This document shows positions 33,271-42,280 of a DNA stretch of 64,000 nt, piece after piece. The notes under the pieces were generated by a model. It was not told the DNA's origin and made no database searches. It saw only the letters and a list, made by a program, of their open reading frames with translations. A program made the translations under genes and the position numbers. This DNA comes from PWQG01 sp050486205 (GTDB taxonomy: Bacteria; Pseudomonadota; Gammaproteobacteria; Pseudomonadales; Pseudohongiellaceae). The stretch is taken from the NCBI GenBank assembly GCA_050486205.1, contig JBJHCW010000006.1, forward strand, positions 62,001-126,000, read 5' to 3'. Within the stretch, counting starts at the first letter, position 1. Each line of letters starts with the position of its first letter.

Positions 33271-34998
33271 TCAGACCGGCCGCTGCTGGAAACGCTGCCG
33301 TTTACGATACGGAAATACATCGGCAACGTAGCCATCGCGGATTTTCTGCTGCAGATCCCGCCACCACTGTGGGTCGTAAAGATCGCTGTGCAGCGTGTCA
33401 AAAACCTCGCGTGCCCGGCGGTTACCCGAGAAGAACAGTCTGAACTCCTCCGGGAATATGTCATGGGCGTCCACACGAAACCAGGGGCTGCCGGCCAGGG
33501 TCTGCTCGTCAGTCTGCGGTTCGGGCAGATCACGAAAGTGGCAGTCGGTCAGTGGGCAGATTTCGTCATAGTCATAAAACACCACACGCCCGTGCCGGGT
33601 GACACCGAAATTTTTCAACAACATGTCGCCAGGAAACAGATTGCCGGCAGCCAGCTGCCTGATGGCGTTGCCATACTCATCCATGACATTGTGCAGCTGT
33701 TCATCGGTGCAGTCCTGGATGTACAGGTTCAGCGGGATCATCTTGCGTTCCACATATACGTGACTGAGGATCAGTGCATGGCCGTGTTCTTCGATCAGCG
33801 ACGGTACTTCCTTTCTCAGCTCCTCCATAAGCTCATCGGAGAAGCGTCGCCGGTCGAACGCCAGGTTGTTGAATTCCTGGGTATCAGCCATGCGTCCGCC
33901 TCGCTCCCAGCGTTTCACCAGTGAATAACATTGGCGTACGTGTTCACGTGACATGTCCTTGGGCGGTGTGAAGCGCTCCTTGATCACCTTGTAAACGTAA
34001 TCAAAATTGTCCCGGGTGAATACCAGCATGACCATACCCTTGATGCCCGGTGCTATGACGTATCGGTCGTCACTGGCCAGCGTCATCTGCACTGCCCTGC
34101 GGTAATAGACGGTTTTACTGTGTTTGGGGAAGCCGATGGCGCTGTAGAGCTCAAAGACTTCCTTGTGTGGCATCAACTGCTGCAGGAAACGTATATATTC
34201 GGACGGGGTGGAAGCATCGACCATGAAATAACTGCGCGCAAAACTGAATACGATACTGATGTCATCACTGTCATGCAGCAGGGTATCCACATAGATCCGG
34301 CCTTGTTCGTTATTGAGAAAAGGCAGCACAAAGGGAACGCACTGGCCCTGGCAGACAAAGCGCCCCACCAGATAGGCAGCCTTGTTGCGAAAGAAAAGGC
34401 TTTCCAATACTTCGGCATACAAGTGTTCGGTGTCACACTCAAGCAGCGGGAGCAGCACTGACTGCAGTGCGTTGTGGATGAAAGCCACATCGCGGTCCTT
34501 GTCTTCGTAGGGGATGTTGAAATCAGCGTGATCAAGCAGGCGAATGATCAGTTTTTCAAGACCTTCACTGTTGTTGTAACGCAGAACAATATCTTCACCG
34601 GGTATGGGCAGATACTGCGGTGCCGGTTCCATGACAAAGGCGTGCAGGTCGCGTATTTTTTCGTGACCGAAAACGTAACAGTAGACGGAATTAAAAAAAG
34701 TTTGTGTGATTTCGAAGTTGCGGTGTCCCTGGATGATCTGCGCGTAGTCGTGTTTGGCCTGTTGCCACAGATTGCGGTCATGCAAGTCGGAGCCCGTGAT
34801 GGCTTCAAGGCTGTCAGCAACTGTCATCACTTTCTGCTTGTACAGATCCAGCCGCTGCCGCATGGCCACTTGCACTGCCTGCCAGTCTGCCCGTTCGAAC
34901 CGACCCTGGGCGCCGTAGGTGATATTCTTGTACTCGGCAAAGAAGGCATCAAAGCCGTTGAGAATGGCTTTGGCGAGTCGTCGCGCGATCATGGTCAT
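33271..34998 (-). CDS. aceK: Isocitrate dehydrogenase kinase/phosphatase
   Basis: Bifunctional enzyme that switches isocitrate dehydrogenase off and on by phosphorylation, diverting isocitrate to the glyoxylate shunt. It is 575 residues, like the 578 of E. coli. It starts with MTMIARRLAKAILNGFDAFF, aligning with the E. coli N-terminus. Landmarks: FNSVYCYVFGHEK, the ATP-loop APGIKGMVMLVF, VFYDYDEICPLTDC and FRLFFSGNRRAREVF. The frame opens at a TTG at 35055, but that lies inside the terminator hairpin and lacks a ribosome binding site. It is downstream of aceA on the same strand. Confidence 0.96.
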   Translation of the reverse strand: MTMIARRLAKAILNGFDAFFAEYKNITYGAQGRFERADWQAVQVAMRQRLDLYKQKVMTVADSLEAITGSDLHDRNLWQQAKHDYAQIIQGHRNFEITQTFFNSVYCYVFGHEKIRDLHAFVMEPAPQYLPIPGEDIVLRYNNSEGLEKLIIRLLDHADFNIPYEDKDRDVAFIHNALQSVLLPLLECDTEHLYAEVLESLFFRNKAAYLVGRFVCQGQCVPFVLPFLNNEQGRIYVDTLLHDSDDISIVFSFARSYFMVDASTPSEYIRFLQQLMPHKEVFELYSAIGFPKHSKTVYYRRAVQMTLASDDRYVIAPGIKGMVMLVFTRDNFDYVYKVIKERFTPPKDMSREHVRQCYSLVKRWERGGRMADTQEFNNLAFDRRRFSDELMEELRKEVPSLIEEHGHALILSHVYVERKMIPLNLYIQDCTDEQLHNVMDEYGNAIRQLAAGNLFPGDMLLKNFGVTRHGRVVFYDYDEICPLTDCHFRDLPEPQTDEQTLAGSPWFRVDAHDIFPEEFRLFFSGNRRAREVFDTLHSDLYDPQWWRDLQQKIRDGYVADVFPYRKRQRFQQRPV

Positions 34999-35050
34999 GT
35001 CCGATAGGGGCTCCAAAGCTGCGCGTGTATATTCACACAATGCTGCGCTG

Positions 35051-35078
35051 AACAAAAGGTGGGCGCGGTGCGCCCACC
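35051..35078 (-). terminator. Hairpin between aceA and aceK
   Basis: Perfect 9-bp stem: on the minus strand GGTGGGCGC, loop ACC, GCGCCCACC, followed by TTTTGTT. It stands 33 bases after the aceA stop and 52 bases before the aceK ATG. It would end or reduce read-through, giving more isocitrate lyase than AceK, as expected for their roles. Confidence 0.85.
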
Positions 35079-35111
35079 GGCTGTCAGGCTGACTGTTCAG
35101 GCCGGAAGTGC

Positions 35112-36446
35112 TCAGGCCACCGAAAACTGTTCTTCCTCGGTTGACCCCTTGAGTGCTGTCACCGATGATTGCCCACCCTGTATCACGGTGGTCATGTCAT
35201 CAAAGTACCCGGTACCCACTTCCTGCTGATGCGAGACAAAGGTGTAACCCTTCTCTGCATCGGCAAATTCCTTCTCCTGAAGCGCAACATAGGCCGACAT
35301 GTCCCGGCGTGCATAGTCCCATGCCAGGTTGAACATGCCGTTCCACATGCTGTGGATGCCCGCCAGGGTGATGAACTGGAACTTGTATCCCATGGCACTG
35401 AGTTCGCGCTGGAACTTTGCAATGGTGGCGTCGTCCAGGTTGCGTTTCCAGTTGAAGGACGGAGAGCAGTTGTAGGCCAGGATCTGATCCGGGTATTGTT
35501 GCCGAATGGCTTCGGCGAACAGGCGTGCTTCTTCCAATGATGGGGTTGCCGTCTCACACCACAACAGATCGGCGTAGGGGGCATAGGCCAGGCCTCGGGC
35601 GATGGCCTGATCAATGCCAGCGCGGGTGCGATAGAACCCTTCCGCAGTCCGCTCGCCGACAACAAACGGCGCGTCACGCGGATCACAGTCGGAGGTCAAC
35701 AGGTCGGCGGCATTGGCATCGGTGCGTGCCAGCACAATGGTTGGTACGCCTTCCACATCAGCGGCCAGGCGCGCCGACACAAGCTTCTGCACCGCTTCCT
35801 GTGTTGGCACCAGTACCTTGCCCCCCATGTGGCCGCACTTTTTGGCCGAGGCAAGCTGATCCTCGAAATGCACACCGGCAGCGCCATTACGGATCATGTT
35901 TTTCATCAACTCGTAGGCATTGAGTACGCCGCCAAATCCGGCTTCAGCATCAGCCACTATCGGTGCGTAGTAGTCGATGTAGGCGGGGTCGTCCGGGCTC
36001 ATGCCCTTGCGCCACTGGATCTGGTCGGCACGCTCGAAGGCATTGTTGATACGCCGCACAACCGCGGGCACTGAATCCACCGCATACAGCGACTGATCCG
36101 GATACATGGTTTCAGAGGTATTGTTGTCCGCAGCCACCTGCCAGCCTGACAGATAGATGGCCTGCACACCGGCCTTTACCTGCTGCACGGCCTGGCCACC
36201 GGTCAGTGCACCCATTGCGTTGACAAAATCCTTGTCGGGCCTGAAGGCCGGGCGGGCACCTTCATTGACCAGCGTCCAGAGTTTTTCTGCACCCCGGCGT
36301 GCCAGTGTATTGTCTCTTGTCAGCGAGCCGCGCAGTCTTACAACATCGCTGGCGCTGTAGTCGCGCTGGATGCCTTTCCAGCGCGGGTTCTCGGTCCAGT
36401 CCTTTTGGATGGCAGCAATTTCCTGTTCCCGGTCGTAGTTTCCCAT
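35112..36446 (-). CDS. aceA: Isocitrate lyase
   Basis: Splits isocitrate into glyoxylate and succinate, the first step of the glyoxylate shunt. It is 444 residues. The catalytic motif KKCGHMGGKV is present, with GGVLNAYELMKNMI upstream and LAYNCSPSFNWK downstream, all standard. AGAGG is placed upstream of the ATG at 36446. It is divergent from glcB (malate synthase G) across 254 bases; the two enzymes are successive steps. aceB is absent here, so the shunt uses malate synthase G. Confidence 0.97.
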   Translation of the reverse strand: MGNYDREQEIAAIQKDWTENPRWKGIQRDYSASDVVRLRGSLTRDNTLARRGAEKLWTLVNEGARPAFRPDKDFVNAMGALTGGQAVQQVKAGVQAIYLSGWQVAADNNTSETMYPDQSLYAVDSVPAVVRRINNAFERADQIQWRKGMSPDDPAYIDYYAPIVADAEAGFGGVLNAYELMKNMIRNGAAGVHFEDQLASAKKCGHMGGKVLVPTQEAVQKLVSARLAADVEGVPTIVLARTDANAADLLTSDCDPRDAPFVVGERTAEGFYRTRAGIDQAIARGLAYAPYADLLWCETATPSLEEARLFAEAIRQQYPDQILAYNCSPSFNWKRNLDDATIAKFQRELSAMGYKFQFITLAGIHSMWNGMFNLAWDYARRDMSAYVALQEKEFADAEKGYTFVSHQQEVGTGYFDDMTTVIQGGQSSVTALKGSTEEEQFSVA

Positions 36447-36700
36447 GTCGCATACCTCTTGCCAGCGTGGTTGTGGTGATGTCCGTTGCCGATGATCGGC
36501 GATCAGGGGGCCAGTCTAGGGCGCCACGGTGGATTCTTTAAATTTATTACTTATATTTCTGTCATTTTCCTTATGAATATGTTGGCGAGCCTATTCATTT
36601 TTTCTGTGAATGGCCTGAATGGACAAGATAAATTGGTTAAATTGGTGCGCCCCACCTACCATCGCCTGCTCAAGTCCCGATCACACGCCGGAGAATCAGG

Positions 36701-38896
36701 ATGACTGCCTCATTAATTGCACCGGACTACGTCAGTCACGCTGGTCTTCAGATCGCAGACTGTCTTTACGACTTTGTGGTGAATGAAGCGCTGCCGGGCA
36801 CAGGCCTGGATGCGGACCACCTCTGGCGAGGCCTGGCCTCGATAGTTGCTGACCTGGGTCCGCGCAACCGACAATTGTTGGCGCGGCGCGAATCCCTGCA
36901 GCAGTATCTGGATAACTGGTATCAGGCGCAGGCAGGCAAGGCACATGATCACGAGGCTTATGTCAGCTTCCTGCGCGATATTGGTTATCTGTTGCCCGAA
37001 CCCGATGACGTGCAAATCAGCACCGAGGGTGTGGATGCGGAGATTGCGGGGTTGTCCGGTCCGCAGCTGGTCGTGCCGGTGATCAATGCAAGGTATGCCC
37101 TGAACGCTGCCAATGCCCGTTGGGGCAGCCTTTATGATGCGCTCTATGGTACGGATGTCATACCCGATTCAGGCGGCGCCGCGCGCGGCAATGCCTACAA
37201 TCCGGCTCGTGGCGCCAGGGTCATCGCCCGGGGCCGGGCCATGCTGGATCAGTTTGTACCACTGCTGCAAGGCAGTCATGCTGACGCACGCGCCTACGGT
37301 GTTGCGGACGGACGGTTGTCTGTAACGCTGTCATCGGGTCAACGCAGTGGGTTGTCCGAGCCGAGCGCTTTTGTGGGTTACACCGGGGATGCCAGCGCAC
37401 CGGACAGTATCATGTTGATCCACAATGGCCTGCATATCGCACTGTGTATCGACGCATCCCATCCCATCGGTGCGGCCGATGGCGCAGCGGTCTGTGATAT
37501 TGTGCTGGAGTCGGCTTTGACCACCATACAGGATTGCGAGGACTCGGTAGCTGCGGTAGACGCGGCCGACAAGACGCTGGTGTATCGCAACTGGCTGGGG
37601 CTGATGCGTGGCACACTGAGCGAACGCTTCGAACGTGATGGCCGCACAGTAATCCGGACGCTGGCTCCTGACCGGAAACTCACAGCGCCCGACGGCAGTG
37701 AGCTGACCTTGCCCGGTCGCAGCCTGATGCTGGTTCGCAACGTCGGCCACCTGATGAACACTGATGCCGTGCTGGACAGCGACGGCAATGAGATTCCCGA
37801 AGGCTTTCTGGACGCATTGATCACAGCGCTGGCCGCCATGCATGACCTGCGAGGCAATTCACAGCTGCGCAATTCGCGCACAGGCAGCATCTATATTGTG
37901 AAGCCCAAGATGCATGGCCCGGATGAGGTAGCCTTTGCCTGCGAGTTGTTTGGTCGAGTCGAGGATGTGCTTGGCCTGGACTGCAACACGCTGAAGATTG
38001 GCATCATGGACGAAGAACGTCGCACCAGTATCAATCTGAAAGCCTGCATCGCTGCCGCGTCACATCGACTGATCTTCATCAATACCGGCTTTCTTGATCG
38101 CACTGGTGATGAAATCCACACCAGCATGGCTGCCGGTGCCATGGTGCGAAAGGCGGACATGACATCGCAGCCCTGGATACAGGCCTATGAAAAAGGCAAT
38201 GTGGCCAAGGGGCTTGCCTGTGGCCTCGGGGGGCGCGCCCAGATAGGCAAGGGTATGTGGGCAATGCCGGATGAGATGGCTGCGATGCTGCGGGAAAAAG
38301 TAGCGCACCCGCGCGCCGGTGCAAGCTGTGCCTGGGTGCCGTCACCAACGGCGGCGACGCTGCATGCCATCCATTACCATGAGGTCAATGTGTCGGCGGT
38401 TCAGCAACAATTGCCGGCTCTGGCCCAGCGGTCACTGGATGACCTGCTGACATTGCCGTTGGCGCGTGACCCGCATTGGAGCGCTGGGGAGATCCAGCAT
38501 GAGCTGGACAACAATGCCCAGGGGCTGCTTGGCTACGTGGTGCGCTGGATTACCCAGGGAACAGGCTGCTCGAAGGTGCCAGACATCAACAATACGGGGC
38601 TGATGGAGGACCGTGCAACGCTGCGCATATCCAGCCAGCACATGGCGAACTGGCTTCGCCACGGCGTCTGCACCCGGCAACAGCTGATGCAGACGCTGAG
38701 GCGTATGGCTGCGGTGGTGGATGCCCAGAACGCCGCGGATCCGGAGTACGTGCCGATGACAACGGACCTGGATCACAGCATTGCCTTCCAGGCAGTCTGT
38801 GAACTGGTTCTCAAGGCCTGCGAACAACCCAGCGGATACACTGAACCGATACTGCACAAGTGGCGTAGACATTACAAAGCGCTACTCGCAAGGTAG
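36701..38896 (+). CDS. glcB: Malate synthase G
   Basis: Condenses glyoxylate with acetyl-CoA to malate. It is 731 residues, the size of the G isoform (723 in E. coli). Landmarks: DCEDSVAAVDAADK, LMLVRNVGHLMNTDAV, GIMDEERRTSINL, GRAQIGKGMWAMPDEM and the Cys in ASCAWVPSPTAATLHA. GGAG lies 9-12 bases before the ATG. It is divergent from aceA. The AT-rich part of the shared gap (about 36535-36650) is the likely promoter and regulatory region. An intrinsic terminator follows at 38947. Confidence 0.97.
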   Translation: MTASLIAPDYVSHAGLQIADCLYDFVVNEALPGTGLDADHLWRGLASIVADLGPRNRQLLARRESLQQYLDNWYQAQAGKAHDHEAYVSFLRDIGYLLPEPDDVQISTEGVDAEIAGLSGPQLVVPVINARYALNAANARWGSLYDALYGTDVIPDSGGAARGNAYNPARGARVIARGRAMLDQFVPLLQGSHADARAYGVADGRLSVTLSSGQRSGLSEPSAFVGYTGDASAPDSIMLIHNGLHIALCIDASHPIGAADGAAVCDIVLESALTTIQDCEDSVAAVDAADKTLVYRNWLGLMRGTLSERFERDGRTVIRTLAPDRKLTAPDGSELTLPGRSLMLVRNVGHLMNTDAVLDSDGNEIPEGFLDALITALAAMHDLRGNSQLRNSRTGSIYIVKPKMHGPDEVAFACELFGRVEDVLGLDCNTLKIGIMDEERRTSINLKACIAAASHRLIFINTGFLDRTGDEIHTSMAAGAMVRKADMTSQPWIQAYEKGNVAKGLACGLGGRAQIGKGMWAMPDEMAAMLREKVAHPRAGASCAWVPSPTAATLHAIHYHEVNVSAVQQQLPALAQRSLDDLLTLPLARDPHWSAGEIQHELDNNAQGLLGYVVRWITQGTGCSKVPDINNTGLMEDRATLRISSQHMANWLRHGVCTRQQLMQTLRRMAAVVDAQNAADPEYVPMTTDLDHSIAFQAVCELVLKACEQPSGYTEPILHKWRRHYKALLAR

Positions 38897-38946
38897 GTCT
38901 TTTGCAGTGTTCATCACGTTGATCGATTTGTCAGGCGGTCCTTCGA

Positions 38947-38970
38947 GCCCGGGTTCCCCGGGCTTTTTTT
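38947..38970 (+). terminator. Intrinsic terminator after glcB
   Basis: GCCCGGG (38947-38953), loop TTC, CCCGGGC (38957-38963), then seven T. It is 50 bases after the glcB stop and before the LysR gene. Confidence 0.93.
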
Positions 38971-39037
38971 GTCCGCAATTTGACTATAAAATGTGATGAT
39001 TGCTGGCTTTCAATCATTCACTGTGTGAATTTTGATA

Positions 39038-39997
39038 ATGAAACTGTCCCGCATCGATCTCAATCTGCTGGTGTATCTGGACGTGTTGCTGCGTGAGCAG
39101 AATGTCACGCGCGCCGCGGAGCAGCTAGGCATTACCCAACCGGCCATGAGTAACGGGCTGCGGCGATTACGCACCCTGTTTGACGATCCCCTGCTTGTGC
39201 GTACCAGCAATGGTATGACACCGACCGAGCGCGCCAGGGCGCTGCAACCGCAATTGCGTGACATACTCACCAACGTCGAGCAGGCGGTGTTGCCGATGAC
39301 ACCTTTTGACGCCGCCGACAGCCGGCGCGTGTTCCGTATCATGGCCTCGGACTATGCCGAATCCACCTTGCTTGTGCCGATGATGTATCGTTTGCGGCGT
39401 GAAGCCCCGGGTATCAGTCTGGATGTGCTCACGCCCAGTGATGTAACTTTCCACGATCTCGAACAGGGCAAGGTGGACGTGGCGGTCAACCGCTTCGATA
39501 GACTGCCCCAGTCATTTCATCAGGCGACCGTATGGCACGACGGGTTTTCGTGTCTGATGAGCCGGGACAATCCTGCAGCAACGGCCTTTGATCTGACGGC
39601 CTACCTGGCCGCACCTCATATATGGGTCAGCAAGACCGGTATGGGTGTGGGGCGCGGCATGAGTCAGCGGGACGGCCAACGGATGGGCTGGGTGGATGAG
39701 GCACTGGCAGAAATTGGCCATGAGCGCCATATCAGCGTGTTCACGCGCCATTACCAGGTAGCGCCACTGCTGGCACATCATCCTGACCTGATCGCTACCG
39801 TGCCGTCGAACCTGGCTGCGCTGCATGCTGATGATTCACGACTTTGTGTTCACAAGCCGCCGTTCATGATTATCCCTATTGAGTTGCAGCTGGCCTGGTC
39901 GCCACTGTTGCAGCATGATCCCGGCCATATCTGGCTGCGGCGCATGATTGTGGAAACCGGTAAGTCCATCGCTGCGGGCGAGTCGGTCAGGGCCTGA
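39038..39997 (+). CDS. LysR-type transcriptional regulator
   Basis: A 319-residue regulator. The N-terminal winged helix has KLSRIDLNLLVYLDVLLREQNVTRAAEQLGITQPAMSNGLRRLR-type sequence, closest to the NodD/NahR-like subgroup (short linker, DPLLVRTSNGMTPTERA). The effector domain follows from about residue 90. The ATG at 39038 is chosen over a TTG two codons upstream. No divergent target gene stands next to it; the downstream DUF442/SulP pair is on the same strand 81 bases away. The inducer is unknown. Confidence 0.88.
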   Translation: MKLSRIDLNLLVYLDVLLREQNVTRAAEQLGITQPAMSNGLRRLRTLFDDPLLVRTSNGMTPTERARALQPQLRDILTNVEQAVLPMTPFDAADSRRVFRIMASDYAESTLLVPMMYRLRREAPGISLDVLTPSDVTFHDLEQGKVDVAVNRFDRLPQSFHQATVWHDGFSCLMSRDNPAATAFDLTAYLAAPHIWVSKTGMGVGRGMSQRDGQRMGWVDEALAEIGHERHISVFTRHYQVAPLLAHHPDLIATVPSNLAALHADDSRLCVHKPPFMIIPIELQLAWSPLLQHDPGHIWLRRMIVETGKSIAAGESVRA

Positions 39998-40078
39998 AGC
40001 CGTTTCACTGAAAGACCTGATGGTGTAGTCTGCCACGCCAGCAAGACAGAAAATGTGTAATCGGATCAGGAGCATGAT

Positions 40079-40501
40079 ATGAAAGTGAAGCAGGTGGTGG
40101 AGGGGTTTGCTGTGAGTGAGCAGATCAAGGCAGATGAGCTGGCCGAACTGGCCGAACAGGGGTTCCGCTCCATTGTCTGCAATCGACCAGACGGAGAGGG
40201 CCCAGATCAGCCCACCGTTGCCGAGATCAAAGCCGGTGCAGACGCATGGAAGCTGGAGTTTCGTAATATTCCGGTGACTTCCGGCCAGCTCACACCCGGT
40301 GACATATCTGCCATGACCGCTGCGCTGGAAGAAATGCCAAAGCCGATTCTTGCCTACTGCAGGACCGGTACCCGATCCATTCAATTGTGGGCACTGGCCG
40401 AAGGGGTCAGCGGGCGAGCTCCCGAGGAAATCATGGAAGCCGGTAACCGCGCAGGTTATGACCTGACGCCTGTGGTGAACTGGTTGCAACGCGGCGGTTG
40501 A
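40079..40501 (+). CDS. DUF442 phosphatase/rhodanese-like protein
   Basis: A 140-residue protein of the TIGR01244/DUF442 family. It is a dual-specificity-phosphatase-like fold, often fused to persulfide dioxygenase-type domains (Blh) and often linked with sulfur handling. The key loop is AYCRTGTRSIQLW, with a CxxGxRS active-site-like cysteine. GGAG is placed upstream of the ATG. It precedes a SulP anion transporter by 30 bases, so the two are probably one operon concerned with sulfate or sulfur oxidation products (inference). Confidence 0.82.
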   Translation: MKVKQVVEGFAVSEQIKADELAELAEQGFRSIVCNRPDGEGPDQPTVAEIKAGADAWKLEFRNIPVTSGQLTPGDISAMTAALEEMPKPILAYCRTGTRSIQLWALAEGVSGRAPEEIMEAGNRAGYDLTPVVNWLQRGG

Positions 40502-40531
40502 CACAGAGTATCAACAAACCACAGGTACCCA

Positions 40532-42280
40532 ATGAACGTGCAAGGCATACTGCCCTGTCTGGGCTGGATGGCGACTTACAACCGCCGCAATCTGGCTGAC
40601 GACACGCTCGCCGCAATGGTGGTCACAGTGATGCTTGTGCCGCAATCACTGGCCTATGCCATGCTCGCCGGTCTGCCGCCTGAGGTCGGGTTATATGCCA
40701 GTATTGTTCCGCTGATGGTGTACGCGATTTTTGGTACCAGCCGTACCCTGTCCGTAGGCCCGGTGGCGATCATTTCGTTGATGACCGCAGCCGCTCTGGC
40801 CAAACTGGACTTGCCCGACAGCCAGGCCTATCTGACTGCCGCCCTGACCCTGGCCCTGTTATCGGGCATGATTCTGCTGCTGATGGGTGTGCTCAGGCTG
40901 GGTTTTCTGGCCAACTTTCTTTCCCATCCCGTCATTACCGGATTCATTACCGCTTCGGCGCTGATCATTGCGCTGAGTCAGTTGCAACATATAGTGGGTA
41001 TCAGTTTTTCGGGCCAGAGCCTGCCAGCCTTGTTGGCTGGCTTTGGTTCGGCTTTGCAGTCGGGCCAGAACATGAACTGGCCAACGGTGGTTGTAGGTGG
41101 CGGGTGTATTCTTTATCTGTTATGGGCCAGGCGTTATATGGCTTCCCTGCTGTCGCGTATCGGATTGCCAGGCCGGCTGGCCGTTGTGCTGGCCCGCACC
41201 AGCCCGGTCGTGGCCGTTATTGCCACCATACTGCTGGCCTGGCAGCTGAATCTGGATACCATGGGTGTCCGCCTGACCGGCTCGGTACCGGCAGGCCTGC
41301 CCGGCTTGACTTTACCCTCGTTTTCCATCCAAATCTGGCTGACGCTGCTGGGTTCGGCGGTGCTGATCGCTGTAATCGGATTCGTGGAATCGGTCTCCGT
41401 GGCCCAGGGGCTGGCGGCGCGCAAACGCGAACGGATCAACCCGAACCAGGAGCTCATTGCGCTGGGCAACAGCAATATTGCGGCATCCTTCACAGGCGGG
41501 TTCCCCGTTACCGGTGGTTTTGCCCGGTCAGTGGTGAATTTTGATGCAGGGGCCGCCACGCCAGCGGCGGGGCTGTTTGCGGCGCTCATGATTGCGCTGT
41601 CAACGCTGTTCCTGATGCCCGCGCTGGCCTGGTTGCCACAGGCAACATTGGCAGCCACCATTATTGTGGCCGTGCTGGCACTGGTTGATTACGGCATTCT
41701 GAAAAAGGCCTGGAACTACGCGCGTACGGATTTCCTGGCCGTTGCGGTGACCATGCTGGTGACTCTGATGGCGGGTGTGGAGCTGGGTGTGGCCAGCGGC
41801 ATCGTGGCATCGGTGTTGATGCATGTCTATAAATCATCACGACCCCATGTGGCCATTGTCGGGGAAGTGCCGGGAACCCGGCATTTTCGCAATGTGCTAC
41901 GTCACAAGGTCATCACCTACGAACACATTCTCTCACTGCGGGTGGACGAAAGCCTGTATTTTGCCAATACCCGCTTTCTGGAAGATCTCATCTACCGTGA
42001 GGTGGCGGAGCGACCAGCGCTGCAACATGTGATTCTGATGTGCAGCGCTGTCAATGAGATAGACCTGAGCGCACTGGAGTCGCTGGAAACAGTGAACCGG
42101 CGCCTGTCCGAGCTGGGAATCACTCTGCACCTGTCAGAAGTGAAGGGGCCGGTGATGGACGCGCTGGTGCGTACTCATTTCCTGACTGAACTGTCCGGCC
42201 AGGTATTTCTGAGTCATTTCCAGGCGGTGGAAGCCTGTCGTATTCAGACCGGGCGTTCCACGGCAATGGCTACGCCCTGA
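40532..42280 (+). CDS. SulP family anion transporter with STAS domain
   Basis: A 582-residue inner-membrane transporter. The SulP signature VTVMLVPQSLAYAMLAGLPPEVGLY is near residue 30-55; 10-12 or more helices follow, then a C-terminal cytosolic STAS domain from about residue 445 (ILSLRVDESLYFANTRFLED and CSAVNEIDLSALESLE). Substrates in the family include sulfate, bicarbonate and others; the DUF442 neighbour hints at sulfur. The last 37 bases overlap the converging thiolase gene. Confidence 0.92.
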   Translation: MNVQGILPCLGWMATYNRRNLADDTLAAMVVTVMLVPQSLAYAMLAGLPPEVGLYASIVPLMVYAIFGTSRTLSVGPVAIISLMTAAALAKLDLPDSQAYLTAALTLALLSGMILLLMGVLRLGFLANFLSHPVITGFITASALIIALSQLQHIVGISFSGQSLPALLAGFGSALQSGQNMNWPTVVVGGGCILYLLWARRYMASLLSRIGLPGRLAVVLARTSPVVAVIATILLAWQLNLDTMGVRLTGSVPAGLPGLTLPSFSIQIWLTLLGSAVLIAVIGFVESVSVAQGLAARKRERINPNQELIALGNSNIAASFTGGFPVTGGFARSVVNFDAGAATPAAGLFAALMIALSTLFLMPALAWLPQATLAATIIVAVLALVDYGILKKAWNYARTDFLAVAVTMLVTLMAGVELGVASGIVASVLMHVYKSSRPHVAIVGEVPGTRHFRNVLRHKVITYEHILSLRVDESLYFANTRFLEDLIYREVAERPALQHVILMCSAVNEIDLSALESLETVNRRLSELGITLHLSEVKGPVMDALVRTHFLTELSGQVFLSHFQAVEACRIQTGRSTAMATP

